A DNA stretch of 62,603 bases from NCBI GenBank assembly GCA_022496185.1, contig WTXG01000215.1:1-62603 (forward strand), given 5' to 3'. Every line of letters begins with the position of its first letter. Position 1 is the stretch's first letter. Below are positions 21,527 through 32,212 of the stretch, in pieces. A program made the translations under genes and the position numbers. Source of the stretch: Multifurca ochricompacta. Lineage: Eukaryota; Basidiomycota; Agaricomycetes; Russulales; Russulaceae. The notes under the pieces are model-generated. The model worked only from the letters and a program-made list of their open reading frames with translations, searched no databases and was not told where the DNA came from.

Positions 21527-22334
21527 TTTTTTTTTTTTAAATCCAATTTTTATTCCGCGTGCAGCTTCCTAGAACAAGAGCGGTCGTATCTACTTTAGGT
21601 GCCTCAGTAAATACATTTGAGTGAGTCATAAAGATAGTTGAATAAGTTAAGTCACTACACATGTAGGGGACCATCAGAAGTAATACTTAGTGAGGTTTGG
21701 TGGGATAAGCCGTTATGGTTTAGAGTCAAATGAAGATACATTGGCTATGGACTTGTTGTCCACCTGGTGCCGCCAGTCATCCGTGGTCTTCAGGATTCTT
21801 TGATTTACAGGTTTGAAGGTAGCCCGTGTATGCTGTAGAGATGTTAAGAAGATGTGGGCTCTTCCATGGAAGTAGGCATGGAAGGCAGGTTCGTCCCGGA
21901 GGGGGTGGATGTTGAGTTCATGGCGTAGAGCGGCGTGGGATGGGCAATGGAAAAGGACGTGTTCCATAGAGTGCAGTGATGTGGCATCACATGGGCATGT
22001 AGGTTCATCCCGGGGGGTTTTTGGCCGAAATCGTATTGTGTAGTCACTTACGAACGCATGACTAATGGCCCATCTTAGGGCTGTGGAGGTTGCGTGTCGT
22101 GAGTAGAGTGGGTCCCTGTTGTTTTTGCCACCAGTGGTAGTTGCAGCAGTGAAGAGAGGGTGGTTTTTCCCGCTGGGTGCGTCTGTGATGGTGTGGGTGC
22201 GGATGAAGGTGTGGTCTTGTGGACGTTTTCTTCTATCAGCGAGCCAGTCTGTGGCCCAGTTTTTATAGGCGCGTTTGCGTGCCTCCTCACGGCAGTATGC
22301 TGCTGTGAAAATTTCATGTACCCTCGAAAGGGGA
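21527..22334 (-). mobile_element. 5'-truncated LINE (non-LTR retrotransposon) with 14-bp target duplication
   Basis: Flanked by identical GGGTGCTGGTGTTA at 21513-21526 and 22335-22348. At the 21527 side is the A-tail (T-run on the plus strand) preceded by an AATAAA-like signal. The minus strand keeps an open frame for the C-terminal end of a reverse-transcriptase polyprotein, with the cysteine/histidine motif CPCDATSLHSMEHVLFHCP followed by a helical tail. The reverse-transcriptase core is missing by 5' truncation, as is usual for LINE insertion. It is probably Tad1/CRE-like but the clade cannot be fixed from this part. Confidence 0.88.
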
Positions 22335-22537
22335 GGGTGCTGGTGTTAAGAGGCACTGTTACTCTATCTAATATACAAATATATAAAAATAAGCACTAGT
22401 TGTCAACTAGATTTGATTATCGCATCCTCATGTATGACAAGTACCGATACGTGGTGTGGTAATTAAATCAAATCAACCCAGAAACCATACTCCAGCCAGA
22501 GAAACACTTGTGCTAGCCGGGGCTCACACGCTCACTG

Positions 22538-22829
22538 TGTAAGAGCTAGAAAAGTGAGTAGCTCAGTCTTTGGAATAGAGAGACTATATTGCTAGGTAAT
22601 ACCTAGAAAAGCAAGTAGCTACACAAAGAATTAGTAAAAGACAATATAGCTACGAAGAGAATGATACTGACTTTGGAACAGAAAGACTGAGGATACTAAC
22701 GACGCTAATAGTCCTATAATAAGGCAGTCAAGAAATAAAGAATTTACACGATACCAATTCTCAATACGATTGACCCAGGCCACCATCTCCAGCATCAATA
22801 TGGCTGTGTGCTGTGTCTGTATTCTAACA
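22538..22829 (-). mobile_element. Solo LTR with 5-bp target duplication (CACTG)
   Basis: A 292-bp element reading TGTTAGAAT...CTCTTACA on the minus strand, flanked by CACTG at 22533-22537 and 22830-22834. It shares the start region and the repeated CAGTCTTTC...CAAAGACTGAG motifs with the LTR at 17727-18032 but is diverged. Confidence 0.9.
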
Positions 22830-22834
22830 CACTG

Positions 22835-23490
22835 CTGAGAAGGCAAGCTTACGAAAAGCGACGAAGCGGATGGAACGGCGATTTTCGTTTGCATTTGACA
22901 AGAAGCCGTCCTCTGGTTCGCCATACCATATTGCTATCAGTCTGTCGGAGGGATGTCATGCTCATGCCTGGCCACACATTGCATTTCATTTCCACATCCA
23001 TCTTCTCATTCATTCAATACTATCTGGCTCGGACCCGTGTAAACCTGAAACGAGGGGGGGAAGGGGGGTCACTCAATTTTTGTTACACACCGACACCTCA
23101 AATAAGGAGAGATTGTTTTTACAACGACACGACAATGTTCCATACCACTAGATGGCACGCGTATCTTGACACTTGACAACTATCAATTGAGTTATGTGCG
23201 AGCCTGGGCTCCTTATTATGGAAGAAAGAAATTACCAGAAGAGATAGCAGCCGGCGGAACGCGAGTGTTATCATGTTATCATTCAAGAAGCCGTTGGTGA
23301 GAGTGCGCCACTCCAGCATCGAAGCAGCGAGGCGCCTTTTCAGGTGTCATGGACATGCACACAGGTTTCGTTAACCTGTAAGTAGTAAAGCTTGTGGGGG
23401 TATAAAACTGCAACGGTTTAGACCTCAGGAATCTCATCGGGTTTCCGACCATTACGTAATCGCTTTAATCTTCTCAAGCACCCATTTCAG
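22835..23490. other. Intergenic upstream of SSP9
   Basis: No gene recognised. A GGGTATAAAAC sequence at about 23398 is the likely TATA box of SSP9, about 100 nt before its ATG. Confidence 0.55.
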
Positions 23491-23496
23491 CCAATC

Positions 23497-23667
23497 ATGC
23501 AGTTCTTGAAGTTTATCATTGCTCTCTCTCTGGCTGCTCTTGCCCTCGCTGCTCCGACAGCGCAACCAGCCGAGAAGAGGCAGATTAGTGCAGCAGGCTC
23601 GAATCAATTCCCACTTTGCACAAGCGTGATGGTACTAATCTCCATTTTGACTCTCGTCATGTATTAA
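23497..23667 (+). pseudogene. SSP9: SSP gene that has lost its mature-peptide exon
   Basis: Exon 1 is intact: MQFLKFIIALSLAALALAAP, then TAQPAEKRQI, a normal prepro region with KR. The intron begins as in SSP5, but after TTTGCACAAG the sequence jumps straight to CGTGATGGTAC, the bases around the stop codon in SSP1-3. The end of the intron and the whole of exon 2 are deleted. Read without splicing the frame continues 28 codons into former 3' flank and stops at 23667. The 3' flank is the repeat also seen at 4803-5138. It is probably non-functional. Confidence 0.75.
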
Positions 23668-24050
23668 CCATTGACCCTCAGGGTAAATCCCAGGAAACAC
23701 GTTAACCGAACGTCTTGTGTGGAATACCGTTGAGTTTTTGTATCTGGGTGGGGAAAGTTGTGTGGTTTGAGCATGTGGCTAGCGGGAGAGATACCTTGGA
23801 ACTATCCAACCTTTTTAACAATCTTTTTTTATTCGAGAAACATTTCTTGTGTGACCAACGCCGACAGAAGAAACTGGAGCGCTGTCAAAATCGCAAATCG
23901 CATACTTCTGGTTTCATCACGCTCAAGTCAACAACCCCCAATTATGACAAGCACAGCCATGACATCATGGGGTTGGTACAAGGTACAAAATTGCCAAAGA
24001 CGTCTGACAATACGGAAAGTAAGTCATCCAGAGACATAATGCATGAGTGA
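23668..24050. repeat. SSP9 3' flank repeat
   Basis: Inverted copy of the repeat at 4803-5138 and 9370-9690. No gene. Confidence 0.75.
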
Positions 24051-24119
24051 CCGACAGACGTAGAGCGGAGTAGCGGAATGTAATTTTTTTTTTGGTTGTT
24101 ACCGCTTCATCCTCTTCCG

Positions 24120-24636
24120 CTATCGCTTATGACCCCCATTCTTCCCTTGAAGCGTTTTGAGCAGCGCAGCTTTTACTCGATTCCTGTTCTTGACGTTCGC
24201 GTTGGTGTAAAAGTTCTCCGTTTTTTTATGAAGTGAAAGCGCGTCAGAAGTTCGTTCGATCGCGGGATAACCCCCACGAGACGAGTTGCTTTTTACCTTG
24301 TTTGTCGTCATCCTTGGCTCTTTCGCCTTCTTATCAGGCTCTTCGGACTCGCCATCCGAGTGTTCCGTAGCTGGAAACACGAGTCAGTCAGCAAGACGAC
24401 GAAGAACAAGCACGATTCTGCCCACCTCTTTCAGGGCGTGATATTATACCCAACCATTCTTCTTCCTCCTCATCTGAACCTGCAGTCTCCGCTGGCACAG
24501 CCGCATCCGCCTCCACAAATACATCTCCCCATGTCAACAGCACGTCTTCGTCTTCTTCAGCACCATCACCTGCAGCATCTTCACCCTCGCCCTCATCTTT
24601 GCTCTCACCCTCCAGTTCGATCGCATCTAGCGGACG
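24120..24636 (-). pseudogene. Truncated gene for a Glu/Asp- and Lys-rich protein
   Basis: Two minus-strand exons can be joined over a short GT...AG intron (about 24427 to 24373). The upstream exon encodes GEGEDAAGDGAEEDEDVLL, then a VFVEADAAVPAETAGSDEEE stretch ending WLGIISRPE. The downstream exon encodes TEHSDGESEEPDKKAKEPRM and ends in a basic tail with KTENFYTNANVKNRNRVKAA before the stop at 24120. The 5' part is missing: at about 24637 the sequence switches to the duplicated SSP10 unit. It is possibly a nucleolar or chromatin-type acidic/basic protein; no family recognised. Confidence 0.45.
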
Positions 24637-24839
24637 CCCCCTAAAACATAGTTCACAATTTAGTCCACAACCAACCGAACAAACCGTTCCTGCGTAACCC
24701 CCTGTCACTTTTTCTTTTTTTGAACGTGGCTTCCATGGCGGCGCCAAGACCCATGAGATGGAAGAAACATCGCGGGCCCACTTATTCTCCTTGCCTAACA
24801 TAGTTATATATCTCCTCGCAGGGAGCTCGGTCTCGAGAG

Positions 24840-24845
24840 TATAAA
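24840..24845 (+). promoter_or_regulatory. TATA box of SSP10
   Basis: TATAAA, 86 nt upstream of the ATG, duplicated from SSP8. Confidence 0.7.
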
Positions 24846-24925
24846 AACCCCAGTGAGCTTCTCACTCAGAAAGAAAGAGCCATCGATCTTTTACACCCGT
24901 CCATTCCCATTACTCGCAAGCATTA

Positions 24926-25175
24926 ATGCAGTTCATCAAGACCCTTGTTACTCTCTCTCTCGCTGCTTTTGCCCTTGCGGCTCCGTCGGTGACACCAGTC
25001 GAGAAAGCTGCCGCTATTAGTACGTCCACGCACGAGTGCTTGAATCAATGTCCATTGTATACAGGCTAATTTGAATCCTATCACAAATCCAGAAGACGTT
25101 GGTGCGCTTCCAGTTGGCGGCGTTGTTGGTACAGTTGTCGGCGTTGTTGGTGACGTCGCCAAAGTCTTGCAGTGA
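24926..25175 (+). CDS. SSP10: small secreted protein, Gly/Val group, with shifted splice acceptor
   Basis: Exon 1 is 24926-25019 (MQFIKTLVTLSLAAFALAAP, then SVTPVEKAAAI). In the paralogue SSP8 the acceptor is ATCGCAG; here the same site reads ATCACAA, so it is destroyed. The next AG, six bases on (ATCCAG, 25091-25092), keeps the frame, giving a 73-nt phase-1 intron and exon 2 25093-25175. The 58-residue product ends DVGALPVGGVVGTVVGVVGD then VAKVLQ, a Gly/Val-rich hydrophobic peptide that has diverged from SSP8. Function unknown; splicing here is inferred. Confidence 0.65.
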
Positions 25176-25514
25176 TGGTATTGAATCTCCTTCTGTTTGA
25201 CTCTGCTCCTCATGGTATTGATTGTTGACACTCAGGGTCAACACCAACCGAAGTGTCAATCGCACAATGTTTCGGGTAGAATACAGTTAGTTTTCTTTTA
25301 GGCGAGGAAGATTGTTGTGCACTTTGGGTGCATCGTGGCGGCTAGTGGGATTAACCCTCTGGAATGATATATACCTTTTTATCTCATTGAAAAGGACAAA
25401 AGCATCGGGTAGTTGTTTTCCAGGGAGTATTTTCTGGAGAGTTGGGTTACACCAGGGTCATCTGAACGCAGCCCAGCCATTTCAGTAGTTGGTTCGTCGC
25501 GGATTGTGCCAACC

Positions 25515-26500
25515 ATGCGTGCAAGTAGAACCGGACTGTTCACCCCTCCAACTGGCCTCTGGCAGACCAAAATCAGCCACCCAAGACATGAATTAGTGTA
25601 AACGCAATGAGTAGGTTGTCAGATCGAGCCCCAAAGTCGATCCTCTTGTTCGCGAAAGTTTCGCATGTGCACTTAAGAGAAATGGCACCCTTGCTCATTA
25701 CCATTTTCACACCATTTTCGCTTTCCATCCGTTGCTCTCCTAGTCGCCTTGTACCGCTCGCCTTTATTGAATATCGCTCCTTGGGCCCATCATTTTAAAT
25801 ATTGGCAGTTGGAACACGTAACACGTGATTGGGCGCCGCCCTTGCTCCTAAGACCTAAGACATTGATATCACCAACCAGGGCAAGGACTGGCTGGCTATA
25901 TAATACAATCCAAAGCAACAGAAATAGAAAAGTGCTGCCCAGCGTGCTCAGGCCGTGCTCAGGCTCACAATGCTGCAATCGATTTCTCGTAAACGCCATC
26001 AAGATTCTGGACCAGCACTGAGCTATCCTCACACAAGGTTTATAACCTTGCTAGCGTGTCTACGTGACATGTTCAGAAGATCAGGATTTATATTTTTCAA
26101 TGTGAAAATATTATAATTGCATCTGGCAATACCAGAGCGCTGTTTTCTAGGAGCGACAACGGAGCGAATATGGCTCTCACGCATTTTTTGATCATCTCGA
26201 TGGCTTGTTCCAGAATATCCGGCTGACTATTCTCAGAGGGAAGACGGGCAAAAATAGATGCATTCTTTCACAAAGCCAATTTTTCTAAACTGTAATGTAA
26301 AAATGTGTGGAGATTTCTCGACTCGATTATTGGCTTCTGCCGCCAGGAGAATCTATCATGCAAGATGATCAAGCTTGGACTATGGGGCTCGGGATATAGG
26401 TGCCTTGTATATCACATGTTGACGATTTTCGTAGATCTGAGCCTAAGGGGTCGCCGGTCAATACCACGAAGAAGTAAAGGGGAAAACTAAGCAGCAGAAC
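25515..26500. repeat. Diverged single copy of the SSP1/2 unit (upstream part)
   Basis: About 25640-26500 is collinear with 2480-3540 in the spacer and right arm of inverted repeat 1, with many substitutions. It shows the unit before palindrome formation. No intact gene. Confidence 0.75.
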
Positions 26501-26509
26501 AATACAAAC

Positions 26510-26714
26510 ACGAGTTTCCGACGAGATCGACGGAAGAAATGGCATTGATGTCGACAAGACCCTCAAAAACTATGTCAAGATAAATCAGCCTGTGCCAAAG
26601 TGAGAATTGATTCGAGCGAGCCCTACCAATAGGCCTTTTCTCGGCTGGTTGCACCGCCGGAGCAGCAAGAACAAATTAAGCAAGAGAGTGTGCAATAATG
26701 GATTTAATGAACAT
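26510..26714 (-). pseudogene. SSP11: SSP copy with premature stop in the signal peptide
   Basis: From ATG at 26714 the minus strand reads MFIKSIIAHSLA and then TAA. Beyond it the rest of an SSP1-like gene is recognisable: LAAPAVQPAEKR, an intron with CTGATTTATCTTGACATAG at its end, and a tail with DGLVDINAISSVDLVG-like sense. It is a decayed paralogue in the single-copy unit 25640-27300. Confidence 0.75.
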
Positions 26715-27480
26715 AATGGTTTCGGAACGCTCGAGGGAGGAGATGTCGAGATGGATGGTGCATTGTAGGTGAAAGGAAGGGAAATGCGATCCCTATACCC
26801 CAGGAAAGTCGGGCCTCTTACAGGTAGAGTCTTTGTAACGGGTAATTGCGCCGGTGTTTGCAGTCATGAAGAATGCCTTTTCCACCCGATTGGAAATCAG
26901 GCTCTGGCTTGGTGGACATGTCGGTTCCAAGGTTGTTCGAAAAAAAAAAGTGAATCATCGCGGAGCATAACAAGGTAACCATATTCTGAGGGATGGCGAT
27001 GACCACATGTGACGTCTTCCAGAGGTGGAGCAAGGAGACAGACATCCCTGCAAGACGCACCATTCCATCATGAATACAATTTCGCGAGCGAGCTTTTGAA
27101 TGGAAGCGGAAGAGCACTTGGGATTCCATAAGCTACTGTCACCTTCTCATTCGCTGAGTTAAAATGTGCGCGATTCGGTAGCACATTCATGGCACCATAG
27201 AACAAAAATAATGATGCCGCCTTTGAGTCAGCTTTCGGGGTCATTCAGGAAATAAACAGAAAGGAGGTCACTCCGCGGTGGAGGGTTCACGGCTAGCCGA
27301 GGCTGCTGCAGACTTGGGCCAGTTAGTAACCAGATAATCCGCTATGTGATTAAGAAACAATTCCACATTCTTGTCATAATTTTCCTTCTGATTTTTAAAA
27401 AAAGGTTTTGCATAATCTCCCTTCAGTTTTGACACAAACGTAACTTTTGAGATATTGTCATTCATCAGGTTCCACAGATG
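26715..27480. other. Old SSP-unit 5' flank joined to wax-synthase 3' flank
   Basis: 26715-27290 is collinear with 3780-4330. 27305-27480 is collinear with 16865-17020. No gene. Confidence 0.6.
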
Positions 27481-28771
27481 TTATCGTGACTGATAGTATG
27501 AGACGACGATTTGCCTCCACGGAGCGATCACGGCGTCGACGAGCGATTTCCCGGGACGAAAGTTCTCCGGAGAAGATAGCAATCCACGTCGGGCCCACCC
27601 GTCGAGCATGAACGCTCCCCAAAGCATAATCCAAAAAATGGTCCATAACTTGCCAATAAACCCTCCGACGCGTAAACCTGTCAATTTTTTGAACGCGGCT
27701 TCCATGGCCGCACCAAGACCCATGAAAACGAAGAATCCACCCCACTGCTGAACTCGGTCCCTTGGCCGACCCCCCACAAGCCGACGTGATGTATGACGGC
27801 AGATATGGTGAACGCGCCGATGAGCGCCCCAGGCTGTCCCAGGAGAGCTCCACCGGGACGCGCTCCGAAAGTGATGAAGAAGTGTCGGAAGAACTGGTGC
27901 CAGCGAAAGCCCCAAAATTCTTGAATCGAGGTGGCCATCCACGGTCGGCGGGATATGGGCGGCCACTGCGACGCAGGTTGGCGGAGGATTATTCGCCCGA
28001 TCAACGTCGCCAAGTGATACATCGAGTCGACAGACGCGTATGACCACGCACCCCCGCAAGTGGCGGCGAAACCGGCCGCAGCTATGCGTGGCCAAAAACT
28101 GAGGCTCGGGTCGAAGAGGGTGCCACCTCGGGGTTGGTTGACGGAGGGGCAAGCCAATTGCAGGAGATACAACGCGGCGTCGAACATCGTGATTTTGATG
28201 AGCAGCCTTGCTAGAATCGAGCCGATCGATAGTGGTGGGGCGTTCCTGCCAGGGAACGGGTTGGCTGACCACGACCAACCAATTCCACGCTGGTTGAATA
28301 AAAGATCAATGCCGTCGAGAAGGACATTCGAGATGGACAAAGGACGTTCGACGGGAGTTTTATCATGATCGTTTAAGAGCTCGTATTTCCTCAAGGGCCT
28401 TTCGGTGAACGTCCATTCGAAAGACCTCAGTGTCATGAAGAATATTGACATCTGCGCAGGAATTTTTAGCTCAAGCGTGCCTGCAACATTATGTCCAATG
28501 ATAGCGATCGCACCACATACGAAAGGTTCCATAGAGCGAGCCCGTCAGCGCTTTCAAGTCCAAACAGCCTTGCCAACCCTAGCGCTAAATCGAGTCCCAC
28601 AGCACACTTCCATGCCTGCCATACGATGAAAGGAAGTAGGGAAAGCTTGAGAAGGAACGTGTTCGAGAGGATAGCGAGCACACCCAGCGCATAAAAGCTC
28701 AAATACAGTGGTGCGATGGCAGAGATAGTCAAAGGCTGACGAAGAGCGGGATCTGGAATATCTGGAAACAT
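27481..28771 (-). pseudogene. Wax-synthase-like membrane acyltransferase, with one frame break
   Basis: Exon 1 28771-28514 and exon 2 28451 onward are joined over a 62-nt phase-0 intron. The protein starts MFPDIPDPALRQPLTISAIA, has several hydrophobic membrane segments, and carries the fungal wax-synthase-domain pattern NQRGIGWSWS, EFWGFRWHQFFRHFF and HHVGLWGVGQGTEF. The RWHQFFR segment with the later His is the typical MBOAT-like core. After TEFSSG the frame is lost at a CCCC run (27740-27743). The expected continuation GGFFVFMGLGAAMEAAFKK to LDGWARRGLLS is present one frame away and ends at 27481. One extra base in the run would restore continuity, so it is either a recent pseudogene or a sequence error. 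Such enzymes acylate alcohols or sterols; the substrate is not predictable. Confidence 0.7.
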
Positions 28772-30550
28772 GAAGAACAAAACTTTGGGCAACAGCCGGA
28801 GGGAAGGGAGGGGGGGCAGTGAAGAATTAGATACTCTTGACCTGCACGTTGGGGGTAGTTAACGCCATCAAATTCCAGGGAAAGACCTGCTATGCAGGAG
28901 GCGCGCAATGGAACCCCCTTCATTTTGAATTGAAGAAAAGTCAAGCGAGGTTAAAGACAAGCAAGGTTATTAAAGTAATGCGCCGTTAGTTAGATCTTCA
29001 GTCCAAATAAGGAAACACTCGAAACGCCACATAACTATTACGTAACCGAGACATTGTGTCCGTGTCCGTGTCCGTCCTTCTTTTCGTTTCCCTTCTCTCT
29101 TCCTGGTTCTCATCTACATTCTCATTTAATGTTTCTTTGATATTTTTGGTTGCCCAAAGTTTTCAGGTGATAAGTACGGTATATATTCGAAAGGCGAACC
29201 TACTCATCACTGTGAAACTATTCCCAAGTGCTAACCAAACTCGGCATCATGACACAACGTGGTCCAGCCAACCCCAGACAATTTTTATCCGAGGTCCCCG
29301 GCTGGTGTAGAAACGGCTGTCAGACCTTTCCTGACAACAGAGCAATATGAAATATGAATCCGACATAATTTTGTCCTGGATGGCGCCCGTTCTTCTCCCG
29401 CTTCCTTTACTGAGTCTCGGGCAGTATATTGTGGAAGCGCGCACGGATTTACTGAAGTCTGAGGTGAGCGAGAGATATCCATTTTCATGTACTTCCGTAC
29501 GGACTCCCCGCCACACGCTTGAACCATACTCTATTCATTGCTGGTTTTTCTTTTTAATGACAGTGCTCTCTTGTCTCACGATTTTCAAAGGCGCTAGTCA
29601 TAGGGGAGATACTTCGAAGGCCCGTTATTCCCTAGCCAAAAGCCATTGGGGATGGATGCACTCATCAATGAAATTGAGATTCATGTTTTTACGGATAATG
29701 ACCTCATCTGGTAGATCCTCGAAGTACTTCTGCGACAATTCTGCGGCTATCCCAACTCTTCGTTGGCGCTCGTGCTCGGCTGTTGGATTTTGCCTTAGTC
29801 CTGAACTCTGCGCAGCCTCACAATCGAGTTCAAATCCAGCATCACATGAAACGTTTAGGATACCCAAGGCGACCCCTCTATCAATGAGCAAGTTCATATC
29901 GTTTCTGCAGTGTTGACACAACTCGCGCCCGCAGCTAGTTTTCATCTGCCTTGTATTTCCTCACCCTTTCCTTGGCTTTTTTGTTTTGTAGGATAACGGA
30001 AAGACAAAGACGGGATCTTTCTCTCACAACCCGAGTCACGACACGCGACAATATTGATGCTTGACTCTCTTCGCCTCATTTTGCCTTTTTTTTCCTTTTA
30101 TATACCTCTAAAACCCTAGAAATGATCGAAATCATAGCGCAGTAGCGAATTGTTCATAGTGCCAACCCGCATTGAAGATCTCACTATCATCTCTATTATC
30201 CCGTGTCTGCCCGTATTCTGTCTGTTACCCAAAGTGCCCTCCATTTCCTGAGTCCCCGAATCATATATTGAAGCTCTCTCCAGTTGTGTAGTCGCTTCAA
30301 TTCTCGTGCTGACACGCATGCGGGTTAATTGAGCTTCGTGCAGACTCGCCAGCTCGCGGCCTCGTAAGCTGCTATCTGATGTCAATATCACCTTTTCCCA
30401 CATTATGAACAAACGTGCCCTGATCACACATTTTGTCATTGATGAGGGGTGCGGCGGGCGGGTAAACGTTGGTTGTCCTCTTACTTATCAAGACTGCAAC
30501 ACTTATTGATCATTTGATCAGACACCATCCTTATCTCATCTCATCCATCC
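28772..30550. other. Gene-poor stretch
   Basis: No confident gene. It contains the weak minus-strand frame listed separately and the promoter of the inositol monophosphatase gene. A 189-codon plus-strand frame (29347-29916) is Ser/Leu/Cys-rich and looks like an antisense shadow. Confidence 0.5.
29625..29945 (-). CDS. Hypothetical protein fragment, doubtful
   Basis: A 106-codon ATG frame starting MKTSCGRELCQHCRNDMNLL, with later charged helix-like sequence (EHERQRRVGIAAELSQKYFE). Composition is protein-like and better than the opposite strand, but no family is recognised. It is preceded by a possible CAG acceptor, so it may be an inner exon of an unresolved gene or a relic. Confidence 0.2.
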   Translation of the reverse strand: MKTSCGRELCQHCRNDMNLLIDRGVALGILNVSCDAGFELDCEAAQSSGLRQNPTAEHERQRRVGIAAELSQKYFEDLPDEVIIRKNMNLNFIDECIHPQWLLARE

Positions 30551-32212
30551 ATGTCTGATCCCCTCAGTCCCACAGAGTTACAAGAAATCCTCGCATTCAC
30601 GAAAGCGCTCGCGCGTAAAGCAGGTGCACTCATACTTGAAGGCTCGCATGCCATCCAACGGGCAGGTCTGGGCAGCGTCGGTGAAAAGAAGAACGCGGTC
30701 GACCTCGTCACGGAATATGACGTCAAAGTAGAGGAACTCGTCCGAGGCGAGATTGCGCAGGCATATCCTCATTTCCAGTTGTAACGTATCTTTTTATATA
30801 TATATATATCTTTCTATTCTTCCGAGAAGGGAGGGTAAGAGAACTGAAGTGTTTTTGTGTCCGTTCGCACAGCATCGGTGAAGAGTCGTATTCTTCTGGA
30901 ACGCGCCCACCCCTCACGGATACACCGACGTTCTGCGTCGATCCCATCGGTACGCACATTCACAATTCATACGTAGGGTTCCGGTGGGTCAGGGGGTGAC
31001 TCCCCTCCGCGTCCGTCCGACCTACCTACCTATATAATTGCGGCACCGCCTGCCATGCCTACCGGTTACCTACACGGCACAAATGATGCGTGAAAAAAAA
31101 AGAAGCTAACTTCACACTATGGGACCCCGGGGGGGGGGGGGGGACGGACGCGATAACAGACGGGACGACCAACTTCGTGCATGGCTTCCCCTACGCCTGC
31201 ATTTCATTAGGGTTGATCGACCAACGCCAACCGGTCCTGGGCGTAATCTACAACCCTTTCCTAGAACAACTATACACGGGCGTACGCGGAGCCGGTTCCT
31301 TCCTCCACACCCGCGTCAGCGCCAACGCCAACGCCGACGCCGACGTTGACGACCCGTACCCGCACCCACAACGCCTCCCACTTGCGCCGGCGGCAGTTCG
31401 ACCGCTACCCGGGCTCGCTGGCGCACTCGTGGCGGTCGAGTGGGGTTCCGATCGCGCTCAAGAGCCAATAAAGCGCAAGGCGGGGAGCTTCTCGCGTCTC
31501 GCCGGCGCACCGCCTCACGGCGTCATGGCTCATTCACTGCGCTCGGTCGGCAGCGCCGCTCTGAACTTTGCGTTGGTCGCTCAGGGAGCGCTGGATATGT
31601 ATTGGTACGTATTTCCTTTTTTTTTTTTTGGTATCGTTGAAAAAACAAAAATGCTTTTCTTTTCGACATGTTCATTTAGGGAGGTTGGATGTTGGTGCGT
31701 TGCGTCTTTCTTTCTCTCTTTCATCCCCCCCCCTCCCCCTCCCTTCTTTTTCTGACCACCTGAATCAAATCCTTTTCCTCCGACGTTGGATTTATGTGCT
31801 CATATTTACACACATCCGACAGGCCATGGGACGTTTGCGTACGTGTGACAACTGACCGAAAAAAAAAAGGCTAATTGATTGATCACTGTCCGGTCGTTAT
31901 ATCGTTGTTGTTCGTTCTTAGGCGGGCATCGTGATCGCCCAAGAGGCTGGCGGTTTCGTCACGGGTGGCCACAACGTTTCGACGCGCGACGGCGTCGTGA
32001 CGGAAGCGATTTTGACTGGCAGACGTTTCCTCGTCATCCGTGGCGTAGCAGGGGGGACTACCTCGGTGCGTTCCCGTTTCCTAAACCCCGGTCCTCCAGG
32101 GCTAACACGTCACTCACCAATCTATCTTCAGGAGGAGAGCAGCCTGGACGTTCAAAAGCGTCTCGCGCGGGAGTTTTACGAGACGGTCGAAGATATCCCT
32201 CTTGACGAATAG
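30551..32212 (+). CDS. INM1: Inositol monophosphatase family enzyme
   Basis: Seven exons (30551-30780, 30873-30949, 31160-31604, 31680-31694, 31823-31838, 31922-32065, 32132-32212) sum exactly to 335 codons plus stop. The Mg-binding and catalytic motifs are present: FIGEES, the DPIDGTTNFVHGFPY box split by an intron, and WPWDVCAGIVIAQEAGG. The last box is only complete if two micro-exons of 15 and 16 nt are used; the first supplies WEVGCW. The enzyme dephosphorylates myo-inositol phosphates in inositol recycling. An Ala/Asn/Asp-rich low-complexity insertion (ANANADADVDD) lies near residues 155-165. A long G-run in intron 2 (31129-31142) may be imprecise. Confidence 0.9.

Larger units (their letters stand above)
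24637..25510. repeat. Segmental duplicate of the SSP8 unit (15947-16860)
   Basis: Direct repeat covering the wax-synthase-like fragment, SSP promoter, SSP10 and 3' flank. Its left border cuts into the acidic-protein gene fragment. Confidence 0.85.

Noticed and set aside
27762..28368. Two plus-strand frames over the wax-synthase-like gene
   Set aside because: Antisense to a recognisable coding sequence.
29347..29916. 189-codon plus-strand frame
   Set aside because: Ser/Cys/Leu-rich composition typical of an antisense shadow; no motif.
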